Assembly (NCBI RefSeq): GCF_016595215.1
Contig: NZ_JAENHK010000001.1
Span: forward strand, 558,001 to 622,000
Length of the DNA stretch: 64,000 bases
Source of the DNA: Chryseobacterium paridis
GTDB lineage: Bacteria; Bacteroidota; Bacteroidia; Flavobacteriales; Weeksellaceae
Direction of reading: 5' to 3'
The translations under genes and the position numbers were made by a program. This document shows, in pieces, positions 35,773 to 44,611 of the stretch. Numbering within the stretch: position 1 is the stretch's first letter; each line of letters begins with the position of its first letter. Below the pieces are notes generated by a model. It saw only the letters and a list, made by a program, of their open reading frames with translations. It was not told the DNA's origin and did no database searches.

Positions 35773-36744
35773 TTACTTTTTAATAAACTTATTTTTATAT
35801 ATTTTATCTTTAGAATCTTTAGAAACGATGATATAATTCCCTGTAGCTAATCCACTTACATCAATTGGCTGATTATAGGTATGATTCTTTTTTTGCAATA
35901 CAAGCCTTCCTGATGCATCGATAATGGAAACTTCTTTATATACTTTATCTGACTCCCTTCCAATAAAGATAAATTGTACTGCAGGGTTTGGATATACAGT
36001 CATCTCATTTCCTTTTTTCGGATCTGTCTCTCCGGTTCCCAGATTGCAGAAGCTCCAGTTTCCAAAATTTAATTTAACGAATGAATTAAGTCCCAAAAAT
36101 TCACATTGGTCGGGACAATAGGCTGTACATGCATAAAAACCATATTCACCAGACTGAGTTGCTACATACGTATCACCAGTGGCTCCAGCCACAATACAAG
36201 GGTCTCCTTGAACGGGAGGGATACTACTTGGAGCACATTTATACCATGTATGATTTCCATACAATACAGGAAATACATCATCGAACTGCACCGATGCTCC
36301 ATTACAAACATTATACTCGCCAGGACCTATGTTTTCATATGTTCCCGGTGTAAGTGTTGTCATCATTGCAGGAAGGGCATACGCATATCCATCAGCCATA
36401 ACTGAAGCACTTTGTGCTGTACAATCATTAAGGGTAACCTCTACTTTAAAATAGTTAAGTACATCACTACCATTAATAGTAAGGGTCTGAGAAGTAGCCC
36501 CAGAAATAGGAACCCAAGGATTAGTATTGGGGGACTGAGATGTCCACGCTTGTTTGTACCATTGGTAACTTCCATAAGTTTGTGTTGAAAGTATTTCAGA
36601 TTCTGTGTTGCAAAACACGATTTTATTGGGGAATTGAGTTCCTAGTCTAGGACTTGTAATGGTAGGGGTAAATGTACACTGCGCGCTTATTTTCAAAATA
36701 TTTAAAAATAAGAACAGTGATAAAAAAATTAATTTTGTTTTCAT
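35773..36744 (-). CDS. T9SS type A sorting domain-containing protein
   Basis: This 323-residue secreted protein has a signal peptide ending LNILKISAQ. Two repeated Ig-like segments follow, recognisable as YGSYQWYKQAW--ISGATSQTLTINGSDVLNYFKVEV and YGNHTWYKCAPSS--VAGATGDTYVATQSGEYGFYACT. The C-terminal T9SS type A domain begins MTVYPNPAVQFIFIG and ends KDKIYKNKFIKK. Several cysteines in the Ig-like part could pair. It lies 43 nt downstream of the anti-sigma-like gene, so it may belong to that transcription unit. Confidence 0.88.
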   Translation of the reverse strand: MKTKLIFLSLFLFLNILKISAQCTFTPTITSPRLGTQFPNKIVFCNTESEILSTQTYGSYQWYKQAWTSQSPNTNPWVPISGATSQTLTINGSDVLNYFKVEVTLNDCTAQSASVMADGYAYALPAMMTTLTPGTYENIGPGEYNVCNGASVQFDDVFPVLYGNHTWYKCAPSSIPPVQGDPCIVAGATGDTYVATQSGEYGFYACTAYCPDQCEFLGLNSFVKLNFGNWSFCNLGTGETDPKKGNEMTVYPNPAVQFIFIGRESDKVYKEVSIIDASGRLVLQKKNHTYNQPIDVSGLATGNYIIVSKDSKDKIYKNKFIKK

Positions 36745-36787
36745 ATATTTTTATTTTATGGTTGTTTAGTTATTCTTTTTACTAATA

Positions 36788-38173
36788 TTAATCAAGCAAT
36801 ACTCTAATTCCGAACTTGATGTTAACATTGAAAGGCTTTTCTTTATAAATGGTATTCAGGGAGCCATCATTTTTAAAATGATATCCCACACCAGGCTCTG
36901 CATACACCCCTATTTTATCGACAAGTTTTAATTGTAAGCCTAATGCCGTATTGAGTGAAACCTGCACTGGCTGACTCGGAAGACGTTCTTTTGTTTCATC
37001 ATTCACTACATTATCTACAATATATTTCGTTTTAAAAGTCCCTGCTACAGACTTTTCTACAAGGGCCCCTCCGGTAACATATCCCGTAAACTTCCCTTTT
37101 TGTATAACATTATAATTGACTTGTACAGGAATTCCGATATAGTGTACAGTCTGTTCACTTTTTACATAATTGGACTGACTCCCCGAATGAAGTTCAGATG
37201 ACAATTTGGTGTAATTCACTCCTGTTCCGATTCCCCATCTTTTACCTAGATTATAGTACAATGATATTCCTAAATTAAGGGGCACCTTATGTCTTACCGT
37301 AGCTTCAACATTTTGACTTTGGTTGGCAACCAGAACCTGCATAAAAGGATCATCTTCATAACTACTGGCACTAAACGCCTGATCATATCTTAATGGTTCT
37401 CCGCTTATTGTCGTATATCCCGGAAACTGTTGTGAATTGGAAGATGCCTTTCCCGTAAGTAGGCTCAGCATCCATGATTTTTTTGCTTTCTGCTTCTTTT
37501 CTTTTACCGTTGTCGCTATAGATTTATTTTGTAAACCTATATCCGTTTCAGAAATAAGTCTGTCGATCTCATCATTACGATTAATTGATCTGTTCCCGTC
37601 TTCAATACTTGGGATTTTATTCTGTATTATAGGAGCGTTTTTTCCTTTTAAACCAACAAATAATTCCATCGCTTTATCATTCAAATATCGGTTCCCATAA
37701 GTGATGCTATTCTCTTTGCCTTTATTATATGTACTTCCCGAAAGACTCCTTTGGCTTAAAACCACGGGTTCATCTGAAGTGATTTTACCAGAAACATTTT
37801 GATCAGATCCGGAATTCGTCTTTTTGTTAATAGAAGGAGTACTAGCATCAGATAATTGGTCATTTTCTCTAGTAACGCTTTTTGATTTTCCAGGTTCTAT
37901 TGTATTGTTTACATCAAGCAGTTGCTTACCAATAACAAAAAACAATGCAACTGCAGCAGCTATTCCGGCAATCCGATATACAAGTGGTCTAATCCTTCTA
38001 ACAGAAGATTGTTTCTCTTTCTCACTTTCCTTTTCTATTGGAAGTCCGACAACATTATTTTCTTCATTCTCTTCAAATATCTCTCCTTTAATATTATCCC
38101 ATAATCCATCCGGAACATCATCTGTATGATCTTCCATCTTCCTGCGCAGATCGTTTAACCATTGATTATTCAT
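36788..38173 (-). CDS. Anti-sigma-like membrane protein with C-terminal beta-barrel region
   Basis: This 461-residue protein begins with a cytosolic region typical of Bacteroidota sigma-operon partners (NNQWLNDLRRKMEDHTDDVPDGLWDNI). One membrane helix lies at about 85-104 (RIAGIAAAVALFFVIGKQLL), then a long Ser/Lys/Asn-rich linker. The C-terminal 150-180 residues resemble a small outer-membrane beta-barrel (LGISLYYNLGKRWGIGTGVNYTKLSS, GYVTGGALVEKSV, IGVYAEPGVGYHFKNDGSLN). The start overlaps the sigma-factor stop by 8 nt, implying coupling. It probably restrains the sigma factor; how the barrel part is arranged is unclear. Confidence 0.78.
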   Translation of the reverse strand: MNNQWLNDLRRKMEDHTDDVPDGLWDNIKGEIFEENEENNVVGLPIEKESEKEKQSSVRRIRPLVYRIAGIAAAVALFFVIGKQLLDVNNTIEPGKSKSVTRENDQLSDASTPSINKKTNSGSDQNVSGKITSDEPVVLSQRSLSGSTYNKGKENSITYGNRYLNDKAMELFVGLKGKNAPIIQNKIPSIEDGNRSINRNDEIDRLISETDIGLQNKSIATTVKEKKQKAKKSWMLSLLTGKASSNSQQFPGYTTISGEPLRYDQAFSASSYEDDPFMQVLVANQSQNVEATVRHKVPLNLGISLYYNLGKRWGIGTGVNYTKLSSELHSGSQSNYVKSEQTVHYIGIPVQVNYNVIQKGKFTGYVTGGALVEKSVAGTFKTKYIVDNVVNDETKERLPSQPVQVSLNTALGLQLKLVDKIGVYAEPGVGYHFKNDGSLNTIYKEKPFNVNIKFGIRVLLD

Positions 38174-38732
38174 ATTGCGCTTTTATTAACATTTTATATT
38201 CTTTAATTTTCTGAACAAGCATTGCTTTAGCCCTGTGAAATTGTGAAGCGGAAGAGTTCTCAGCTATTCCTAACAATTCTGCAATTTGTTTATGGCTCTT
38301 ATTTTCAAATACATACAGATTAAAAACTGTCCTATATCCTTCCGGAAGTGAACGGATCATTTCCATAATGACCTCCTGAGACATTTCTTCAAAATCCGGT
38401 TCTTCATCGTCCGTCACATCAGGAATCTCAAAATCATTTGTCACTATTTTAAAATCTGAATATTGTCTTATGTGTTTTAATGATTCATTTACCACAATTC
38501 TGGTAATCCATGCCTTAAGAGACCCACTTCCGCGGTATTCAAATGAATCTATCGAACGAAACATTTTGATAAAGCTGTTTTGTAATACATCATGAACATC
38601 ATCTTTTCCAATGATATAGCGGGAGCATACATAAGAAAGGTTTCCGGAGTATGCTCCGAAAAGCTCCTTCCATGCAGCTTCTTCTTTTAACAGAAGACGA
38701 TTGACTAAAATCTGCTCCTTATTTGCCTCCAT
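38166..38732 (-). CDS. ECF-type RNA polymerase sigma factor
   Basis: This 188-residue sigma-70 family ECF factor has a region 2 segment (DDVHDVLQNSFIKMFRSIDSFEYRGSGSLKAWITRIVVNESL) and a region 4 helix-turn-helix (LPEGYRTVFNLYVFENKSHKQIAELLGIAENSSASQFHRAK). It is transcribed with the overlapping anti-sigma-like gene. The regulon is unknown; candidates include the T9SS protein downstream. Extracytoplasmic stress sensing is inferred from the membrane partner. Confidence 0.93.
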   Translation of the reverse strand: MEANKEQILVNRLLLKEEAAWKELFGAYSGNLSYVCSRYIIGKDDVHDVLQNSFIKMFRSIDSFEYRGSGSLKAWITRIVVNESLKHIRQYSDFKIVTNDFEIPDVTDDEEPDFEEMSQEVIMEMIRSLPEGYRTVFNLYVFENKSHKQIAELLGIAENSSASQFHRAKAMLVQKIKEYKMLIKAQYE

Positions 38733-38844
38733 TGATTATGTTACACTCACGCTTCAGTTTAATGATTGATTGACTAATCTTGATGCAAAAATAGGTTGCA
38801 ATATTGCAAAGAGCAACCTATTTTAATTTGCATCTAACTATTAC

Positions 38845-39423
38845 TTAATTTTTTATACAATATGGAAAATCATATTTAATCATTTCATAAGGGGTCAATA
38901 CGGCACCATCAACTGTTATTTTCTCTGCTACCAAACCAAATTTCATTGCATAGTTCTGTCCTACGTAAAACCCTTTTTCTTTAGCTGCAAATGTCACAAT
39001 TGTTTTTTTAATGGCTCCATCCATAGGAATATTAAGTTCTAATGTTTTAGGGGCGAATGTTAATTCTACCGCATTATAATAAGTGTTTATTGCACCAGTA
39101 TAATTTAGGTTATACTTTATTTTTCCCAATGCTACTAACGCTGCTTCTGTTTTCACAGGATCTTTTACCACTGCCTTTACAATTTCTTTTACAGGAAGGT
39201 CAGTAAACTTTATCGTATCTTTTTTAACAGCAAATCCTACTATTGATTCATTCTTGTTATTTCCCTGGCTAATAATTAATTTTCCTTTATAATTTCCGAT
39301 TACATCTTGCAATTTTACAGGTGGAATGTCCGGCCCATCATTATCATTACATGAAAGTAAGCCTAGACTTACAAAACCAACCAACAAAGCCATAAAAGCT
39401 TTAAGTACTATAAATTTTTTCAT
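38845..39423 (-). CDS. DUF4840 domain-containing lipoprotein
   Basis: This 192-residue protein has a lipobox signal ending LLSCNDNDGP. The mature part alternates strands (YKGKLIISQGN, FAVKKDTIKFTDLPVKEIVKAVV, KAAEKGF-like KEKGFYVGQNYAMKFGL) as in DUF4840 proteins. Function is unknown. It stands alone on the minus strand about 110 nt upstream of the sigma factor in transcription order. A roughly 300-nt intergenic region with no visible feature separates it from the next plus-strand gene. Confidence 0.8.
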   Translation of the reverse strand: MKKFIVLKAFMALLVGFVSLGLLSCNDNDGPDIPPVKLQDVIGNYKGKLIISQGNNKNESIVGFAVKKDTIKFTDLPVKEIVKAVVKDPVKTEAALVALGKIKYNLNYTGAINTYYNAVELTFAPKTLELNIPMDGAIKKTIVTFAAKEKGFYVGQNYAMKFGLVAEKITVDGAVLTPYEMIKYDFPYCIKN

Positions 39424-39720
39424 TTTCTAAGTTTGTTCTATTACACATTATTTTACTTTGAGTACTCATCTATATAAATCCCCTTTTCATAAAATCTTGC
39501 ATGTATTTTTAAAAAAGAATTAAAAATTAATGCAACTAACTGATTATCAAATAAATTTATTTCGCATATTATGTACTTAAACAATCAATTCATTCTTTTA
39601 ATTTTCAATTAAAACTACAGTGTTGATCTTTTAAGTAGTTAAAATGTCTCTTTTCTACTAACAAAAAATGAATAAATCCTTACATTAGATCATCATTTAA
39701 AAGCATCATAAAAAATCATT

Positions 39721-40650
39721 ATGAAAGCAATTGTTATAAAAGAATTTGGAACCGCTGACCAGCTTGAAATTATAGAGATGGAAAAACCTTTAATCACAGA
39801 TGATCAGGTTTTAATAAAAGTAAAAGCAGCGGGTATCAACCCTGTAGATACCAAGATCAGGGCAGGATCACATATTTCTTCTAAAACGCTTAAGCTTCCT
39901 GCAATTTTAGGAAAAGACTTTAGTGGAATTATTGAAGCCATTGGCCAGAATGTTCAACATTTTGAAGTAGGAGATGCTGTTTTTGGACTCGCCAGTCAAA
40001 CTTATGCCGAATATATAGCAGTAAGCCCTGATGTTATTGTCAAAAAACCAGATCACATTAGTTTTGAAGAAGCGGCAGCTGTTCCATTGGCTGGACTTAC
40101 GGCATATCAGGCTGTTCATGATCATTTAAAAGTTCATTCTGGTGACCATATTTTGGTGCAATCAGCCGCCGGAGGTGTTGGTCATTTGGCTGTACAGTTT
40201 GCTAAAGTAATTGGAGCTTTTGTCAGTGGTACCGCTTCAGGTAAAAACATAGAGTTTTTAAAAGAACTCGGAGTAGATCAGCCCATTGATTATAAGAATG
40301 AACGATTTGAAGAAATACTATCGAATCTTGATTCTGCTTTGGATACTATGGGGGGAGAAGTCCTTTACAAATCAATTAGCTGTGTAAAGCCTGGTGGTAA
40401 AGTAGTGTGTCTTCCATCGTATACAAAAGATGATCCTAAAGCTATTGAGTTAGCTCAAAAAGGGAATGTTGATTTGATGTGGACCATGCTCACCTTTAAA
40501 AGAGAAAGTTTGTTAGCAATTTCGGAATTACTTGAAAAAGATCTCCTCAAGGTTTTCGTAGGAAAAACATTGCCAATGGATAAAATAAGAGAGGCTCATA
40601 AAGAGATTGAAACTCATGGCACAAAGGGAAAAATTGTTATTCAAATGTGA
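39721..40650 (+). CDS. Zinc-independent MDR-family NADP oxidoreductase (quinone reductase-like)
   Basis: This 309-residue medium-chain reductase has a GroES-like N-terminal fold (MKAIVIKEFGTADQLEI, AGINPVDTKIRAG, LGKDFSGIIEAIG) and the Rossmann segment ILVQSAAGGVGHLAVQFAKVIGA. No zinc-ligand cysteine pattern is seen, so it groups with quinone oxidoreductases. It catalyses NADPH-dependent reduction of a small electrophile or quinone; the substrate is not identified. It lies 41 nt upstream of the next gene. Confidence 0.9.
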   Translation: MKAIVIKEFGTADQLEIIEMEKPLITDDQVLIKVKAAGINPVDTKIRAGSHISSKTLKLPAILGKDFSGIIEAIGQNVQHFEVGDAVFGLASQTYAEYIAVSPDVIVKKPDHISFEEAAAVPLAGLTAYQAVHDHLKVHSGDHILVQSAAGGVGHLAVQFAKVIGAFVSGTASGKNIEFLKELGVDQPIDYKNERFEEILSNLDSALDTMGGEVLYKSISCVKPGGKVVCLPSYTKDDPKAIELAQKGNVDLMWTMLTFKRESLLAISELLEKDLLKVFVGKTLPMDKIREAHKEIETHGTKGKIVIQM

Positions 40651-40691
40651 TTTTCTATTATTTTAATACATTTGTTAAAAACATATTGTGA

Positions 40692-41201
40692 ATGAACTTT
40701 GAACAGATCAATTTACATCTTGAAGCCTATAAAGAAAATGATCAGATACTAGACGCGGCTAACTATCTCATCCGATCTTTTAATCTGGAACATGAAAACT
40801 TTGCAGGTTTTTGTTTTCGGGAAGAGCTATCACCTAATTCAATGCTTTTAACAGCAGAGGGACAATTGGGACAACCTCAAAAAGTAATGATCCCTCGAAA
40901 TTTATTTGATTTTGATCTGAACCTAGTTCTGAATATGGTTGCCCATGAGATGCTTCATGTACGACAGAAAGCTTCGGGCAATTTTATTGAAGACAAGAAT
41001 GAACGGGAATTTCAAGCCTACACAGAAATGCTCTTTCATCGGATTTTCCCACAAATACCTGAAGTTTCGGATTTTCATAAAAAATTCTTTGCAAATAAAG
41101 CTTTGGAATATTATAAAAGAATGGGTGAAGATTCTGATTTACAGAAAAAATATGCAGAACAGAAAATAGAAGTAGAACAATTAATAAACAAATTATCATG
41201 A
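40692..41201 (+). CDS. Putative HExxH metalloprotease-like protein
   Basis: This 169-residue protein has the zinc-protease-like motif HEMLH at VLNMVAHEMLHVRQK, and a possible third ligand in EREFQAYTEML. No further family assignment is possible, but the motif and roughly SprT/M-like size suggest a small gluzincin-type enzyme. It ends in an ATGA overlap with the downstream CsaA-like gene, so the two are co-translated. Confidence 0.65.
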   Translation: MNFEQINLHLEAYKENDQILDAANYLIRSFNLEHENFAGFCFREELSPNSMLLTAEGQLGQPQKVMIPRNLFDFDLNLVLNMVAHEMLHVRQKASGNFIEDKNEREFQAYTEMLFHRIFPQIPEVSDFHKKFFANKALEYYKRMGEDSDLQKKYAEQKIEVEQLINKLS

Positions 41202-41545
41202 TTATAAAACCAGAAATATCCTGGGGAGACTTTGAAAAAATAGACATACGATGCGGAACTATTGTTTCCGTTAATGACTTTGAGAAAGCAAGAAATCCAT
41301 CCTATCAATTAGAAATTGATTTTGGAAATTTAGGTATTAAAAAATCTTCCGCTCAAATCACAGCATTGTACAAAAAAGAAGAACTGATAGGAAAACAGAT
41401 CTTAGCTGTAGTCAATTTTCCTAAAAAACAAATCGCTAACTTCTTCAGTGAATGTTTAGTATTAGGCCTTTATGGAGAAGACAAAGCCGATGTCACTCTT
41501 TTAGCTCCTTCCTTGCCCGTAAAAAATGGAATGCAGGTAGGATAA
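41198..41545 (+). CDS. csaA: tRNA-binding-domain protein, CsaA-like
   Basis: This 115-residue protein consists of one tRNA-binding OB-fold (IDIRCGTIVSVNDFEKARNPSYQLEIDFG, SSAQITALY, GKQILAVVNFPKKQIANFFSECLVLG). CsaA proteins are proposed export-related chaperones; the same fold occurs in methionyl- and phenylalanyl-tRNA synthetases. It overlaps the upstream metalloprotease-like gene by ATGA and lies 16 nt before the exonuclease gene. Confidence 0.9.
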   Translation: MIIKPEISWGDFEKIDIRCGTIVSVNDFEKARNPSYQLEIDFGNLGIKKSSAQITALYKKEELIGKQILAVVNFPKKQIANFFSECLVLGLYGEDKADVTLLAPSLPVKNGMQVG

Positions 41546-41561
41546 AAAACACAACGCATTT

Positions 41562-42266
41562 ATGATACAACACATTCCTTTAGAAAAGGTTTTATTTCTT
41601 GATATAGAGACCGTTCCAAATGCAGGATCATGGGATGACTTATCTGAAACAGATCAAAAGCTTTGGGATAAAAAAACCAGATTTCAACGAAAAGAAGAAA
41701 TCTCTGCAGAAGAATTCTACCCGGAAAGAGCCGGTATTATGGCTGAATTTGGTAAAATCATTTGTATTACGATTGGAATGGTCGAAAAAAATGACACCCT
41801 GAAAATCAAAAGCTTTGCCCATCATGACGAAAGAAAACTTCTCGTTGAATTCGGAGAAATATTCAATAGTCCAAGACTTCGGGATGTTATTCTTTGTGCC
41901 CATAACGGGAAAGAATTTGATTTCCCATGGATTGCCCGTCGATTTCTCATTAATGGAATGCAGCCTCCTTCACCTTTTCAGATGTTCGGAAAAAAGCCCT
42001 GGGAAATTCCTCATATTGACACCATGGAACTTTGGAAGTTCGGGGATTATAAAAGCTTTATTTCGTTGGAGTTATTAGCTCATGTTTTTGGAATCCCTAC
42101 TCCAAAAGATGACATTGACGGCTCAATGGTTTCATCAATCTACTACATAGAGAAAGACTTGCAAAGAATAGTTGATTATTGTGAAAAAGATGTCTTAACT
42201 TTGGCAAATATTTTCCGTCGCATGCGTCAGGAAGATTTATTGAAAAGAAATATCAATCTAGATTAA
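41562..42266 (+). CDS. Predicted PolB-like 3'-5' exonuclease
   Basis: This 234-residue DnaQ-like nuclease of the RNase H fold has exonuclease motifs FLDIETVPN (ExoI), CAHNGKEFDFPWIARRFL (ExoII) and the YCEKDVLTLANIF segment (ExoIII-like, with Asp). It lacks a polymerase domain. Such free-standing exonucleases probably act in DNA repair or trimming. It is 3 nt from the next gene, so the two are likely co-transcribed. Confidence 0.88.
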   Translation: MIQHIPLEKVLFLDIETVPNAGSWDDLSETDQKLWDKKTRFQRKEEISAEEFYPERAGIMAEFGKIICITIGMVEKNDTLKIKSFAHHDERKLLVEFGEIFNSPRLRDVILCAHNGKEFDFPWIARRFLINGMQPPSPFQMFGKKPWEIPHIDTMELWKFGDYKSFISLELLAHVFGIPTPKDDIDGSMVSSIYYIEKDLQRIVDYCEKDVLTLANIFRRMRQEDLLKRNINLD

Positions 42267-42269
42267 AAA

Positions 42270-42596
42270 ATGAAATTTACAGACGATCAAATTGCTGATA
42301 TAGGAGAAGAAATTATAAGAGTACTTAAGTCCGTTTATGATCCTGAAATCCCTGTAGACATTTATGAGTTGGGGCTTGTATATGATGTACAGATTTCCGA
42401 AGACGGTGACGTTAAGATTATTATGACCCTTACTACTCCAAACTGCCCTGTTGCAGAAACACTTCCTCAGGAGGTAAAGGATAAAGTTCAAAGCGTAGAA
42501 GGAGTAAATACTGTTGATTTAGAACTTACTTTTGAACCTAGCTGGAATAAAGATATGATGAGCGAAGAAGCCAAATTTGAATTGGGAATGCTTTAA
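42270..42596 (+). CDS. SUF-system DUF59/MIP18-type protein
   Basis: This 108-residue DUF59 protein has the core VYDPEIPVDIYELGLVYDV and the conserved cysteine in TTPNCPVAETLP. DUF59 (MIP18/SufT/PaaD) proteins help in iron-sulfur cluster maturation. In Bacteroidota this short form is often annotated as a SUF assembly protein. Its distance from the suf operon (about 34 kb away) means the pathway is split between loci. A bidirectional terminator follows. Confidence 0.9.
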   Translation: MKFTDDQIADIGEEIIRVLKSVYDPEIPVDIYELGLVYDVQISEDGDVKIIMTLTTPNCPVAETLPQEVKDKVQSVEGVNTVDLELTFEPSWNKDMMSEEAKFELGML

Positions 42597-42613
42597 TAAT
42601 CAGAATAGAACAT

Positions 42614-42643
42614 AAAAAAACCGCAGAGATTCTGCGGTTTTTT
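42614..42643. terminator. Bidirectional intrinsic terminator
   Basis: A 10-bp stem AAACCGCAGA / TCTGCGGTTT with a 3-nt loop is flanked by an A-run and T-run, between the DUF59 gene (plus) and the sulfurtransferase gene (minus). Confidence 0.92.
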
Positions 42644-42647
42644 GTTT

Positions 42648-43484
42648 TTAAATATCTTTTGCAATTTCTTTTCCTTCTCTTCTACTCCATTCGCTCCACG
42701 AGCCTACATATAATTTAGGGATCGGTAGTCCTGCATAATCCAAAGCCAAAATGGTATGGCATGCTGTTACTCCAGAACCACAATGAATGATTAGATGTTC
42801 AGGTTTATCAATCAATAATTTTGCATATTTTGCTTTTAAAATTTCAGGTTGTAAGAATTTTCCATTTTCATCAAGGTTTTCTGAAAACGGAATATTGATT
42901 GCCCCTGGAATATGCCCCGCCACTAAATCGATCGGCTCAGATTCCCCTTTATATCTGTAAGCATCTCTCACATCAATCACAGTGGAAGAATTGCTTTCTA
43001 GCTCATTTTCAACATCTTCCAAGACTACAACAGGAAGAAGCCAACCTTCTTTTTTAATAGAAGTAGCTTTATCAAAAGTTTCTTCTCCTGATGTAAATTC
43101 AAGGCCTTCTTTTTCTGCAGCTTGAAATCCACCATCCAGAACCTGAACATTTTCAAACCCGAAAGAACGTAACATCCACCACGCTCTTGCCGCTGCATTG
43201 GATCCATTTTTATCATCATAAATAATGATGTGTGAGTTCTCCGAAACACCTAGGTTGGATAAAACCTGGCTAAATTTTTCAACTGTTGGAAGAGGATGTC
43301 TGCCACCAAAAGCAGCATTATCACCAATTTCAGCAAGATCCTTATCTAAATTGATAAACCTTGCTCCTTTGATATGCTTTTCTAAATAACTCTGGTATAC
43401 ATCTTTACCTACTCTTGCATCAAGGATGATAAGATTTTGCGCTGGTAAATTTTTTAATTGTGATGCTGAAATAATTGGAGACAT
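42648..43484 (-). CDS. Two-domain sulfurtransferase (rhodanese/SseA-like)
   Basis: This 278-residue protein has two rhodanese domains. The N-terminal domain starts IISASQLKNLPAQNLIILDARVG, and the C-terminal domain has the active-site loop HCGSGVTACH with the catalytic Cys. The CGSGVTA loop resembles 3-mercaptopyruvate sulfurtransferases more than thiosulfate sulfurtransferases. It transfers sulfane sulfur to acceptors. It stands before a repeat element and an HMG-CoA lyase gene. Confidence 0.92.
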   Translation of the reverse strand: MSPIISASQLKNLPAQNLIILDARVGKDVYQSYLEKHIKGARFINLDKDLAEIGDNAAFGGRHPLPTVEKFSQVLSNLGVSENSHIIIYDDKNGSNAAARAWWMLRSFGFENVQVLDGGFQAAEKEGLEFTSGEETFDKATSIKKEGWLLPVVVLEDVENELESNSSTVIDVRDAYRYKGESEPIDLVAGHIPGAINIPFSENLDENGKFLQPEILKAKYAKLLIDKPEHLIIHCGSGVTACHTILALDYAGLPIPKLYVGSWSEWSRREGKEIAKDI

Positions 43485-43505
43485 ATTATTGGGTTGTTAA
43501 TTAGG

Positions 43506-43565
43506 TTTTGGCTAAAGCCAAATGATACAATACTTAAAAACGGGCTAAAGCCCGCCTCTATTGAT
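43506..43565. repeat. Intergenic palindromic repeat (GGCTAAAGCC family)
   Basis: The sequence has two linked palindromes, TTTTGGCTAAAGCCAAA and CGGGCTAAAGCCCG, followed by CCTCTATTGATTT. A related, shorter copy lies at 56996-57035 (TTTTGGCTAAAGCCCGC). From memory, similar elements are widespread between genes in Chryseobacterium. They are probably a REP-like family; a function is unknown. Confidence 0.6.
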
Positions 43566-43575
43566 TTTTATATTC

Positions 43576-44424
43576 TTAAAAATGGAAAATATCTTTCGCT
43601 TTATTATAAGAGCTTTCAAAATTCAAAAGATTCAGCTTATGATCTATTTTTTCTACGCTCATGAAGTTAATCACCTGTTCTGTAGGCATATTTCCAACCA
43701 AATCATCTTCTGCCATCGGACAACCTCCGATCCCCTTTATTGCACTATCAAATCTTCTACACCCTTTATCGTAGGCTGCTTTTAATTTTGAATAAGAATC
43801 TTCATATCGATTATGAAAATGACCTCCGAAATTGATTTCAGGATGCTTCACCGGTATTTTTTCAAATAAAAGAGCGATGGTTTCCGGCGTTGCAACGCCC
43901 GTTGTATCAGACAATAAGATATTTTTAATTCCAATCTCTGAAAACCTTTGTGCCCAAAACTCTACATCCTCCAATTTCCACATTTCTCCATATGGATTTC
44001 CAAAAGCCATTGAAAAGTAAATATTCAGTTCTTTGCCTTCTGTTTTTACCAGTTCCACCATTTTAACAACATCATTAAAAGCTTCCTCTTGATTTTTGTT
44101 GGTATTTCTATGTTGGAAAGTTTCAGAAATAGAGAATGGAAATCCAAGAATATCTACAGATTGATGCTTCAATGCTTTTTCAGCTCCTCTATAGTTTCCA
44201 ATGATGGCAGAAATTTTTGTATTCGATAAAGATTTATCAATATTTTCAGCAACCTCATCTGAGTCAGCCATCTGTGGGATCGCTTTTGGAGACACAAAAC
44301 TCAGACTATCCAATACATCAAAACCTACTTCCATCAGAGAGTTGATGTAATCTATTTTTTTATTTGTGGGAATAAATTCTCCCCAGCCTTGCATGGCATC
44401 CCTAGGACATTCAGTAAGAAACAT
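43576..44424 (-). CDS. Hydroxymethylglutaryl-CoA lyase
   Basis: This 282-residue TIM-barrel enzyme of the HMGL-like family starts MFLTECPRDAMQGW, with the catalytic Arg in that segment. It has the substrate-site segments LLSDTTGVATPE and GGHFHNRYEDSYSK, and the C-terminal GGCPMAEDDLVGNMPTE motif with the catalytic Cys. HMG-CoA lyase splits HMG-CoA into acetoacetate and acetyl-CoA in leucine degradation. The start at the ATG 44424 was preferred to a TTG at 44445. Confidence 0.9.
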   Translation of the reverse strand: MFLTECPRDAMQGWGEFIPTNKKIDYINSLMEVGFDVLDSLSFVSPKAIPQMADSDEVAENIDKSLSNTKISAIIGNYRGAEKALKHQSVDILGFPFSISETFQHRNTNKNQEEAFNDVVKMVELVKTEGKELNIYFSMAFGNPYGEMWKLEDVEFWAQRFSEIGIKNILLSDTTGVATPETIALLFEKIPVKHPEINFGGHFHNRYEDSYSKLKAAYDKGCRRFDSAIKGIGGCPMAEDDLVGNMPTEQVINFMSVEKIDHKLNLLNFESSYNKAKDIFHF

Positions 44425-44611
44425 TTTCACTTTAGATTTTCTCAAATATAATAAAACTAAACAAGTTTATCTATGATCAACACAAAGCTAACATAATTTT
44501 GATTTTCAATTATTTATATCTGATTCAAAATTTCAATAATTGATATTCAATTGCAAATAAGTTATTCTGAGCATCAAATTTGCTAACTTTGTTAAAATTT
44601 ATAATATCTAA

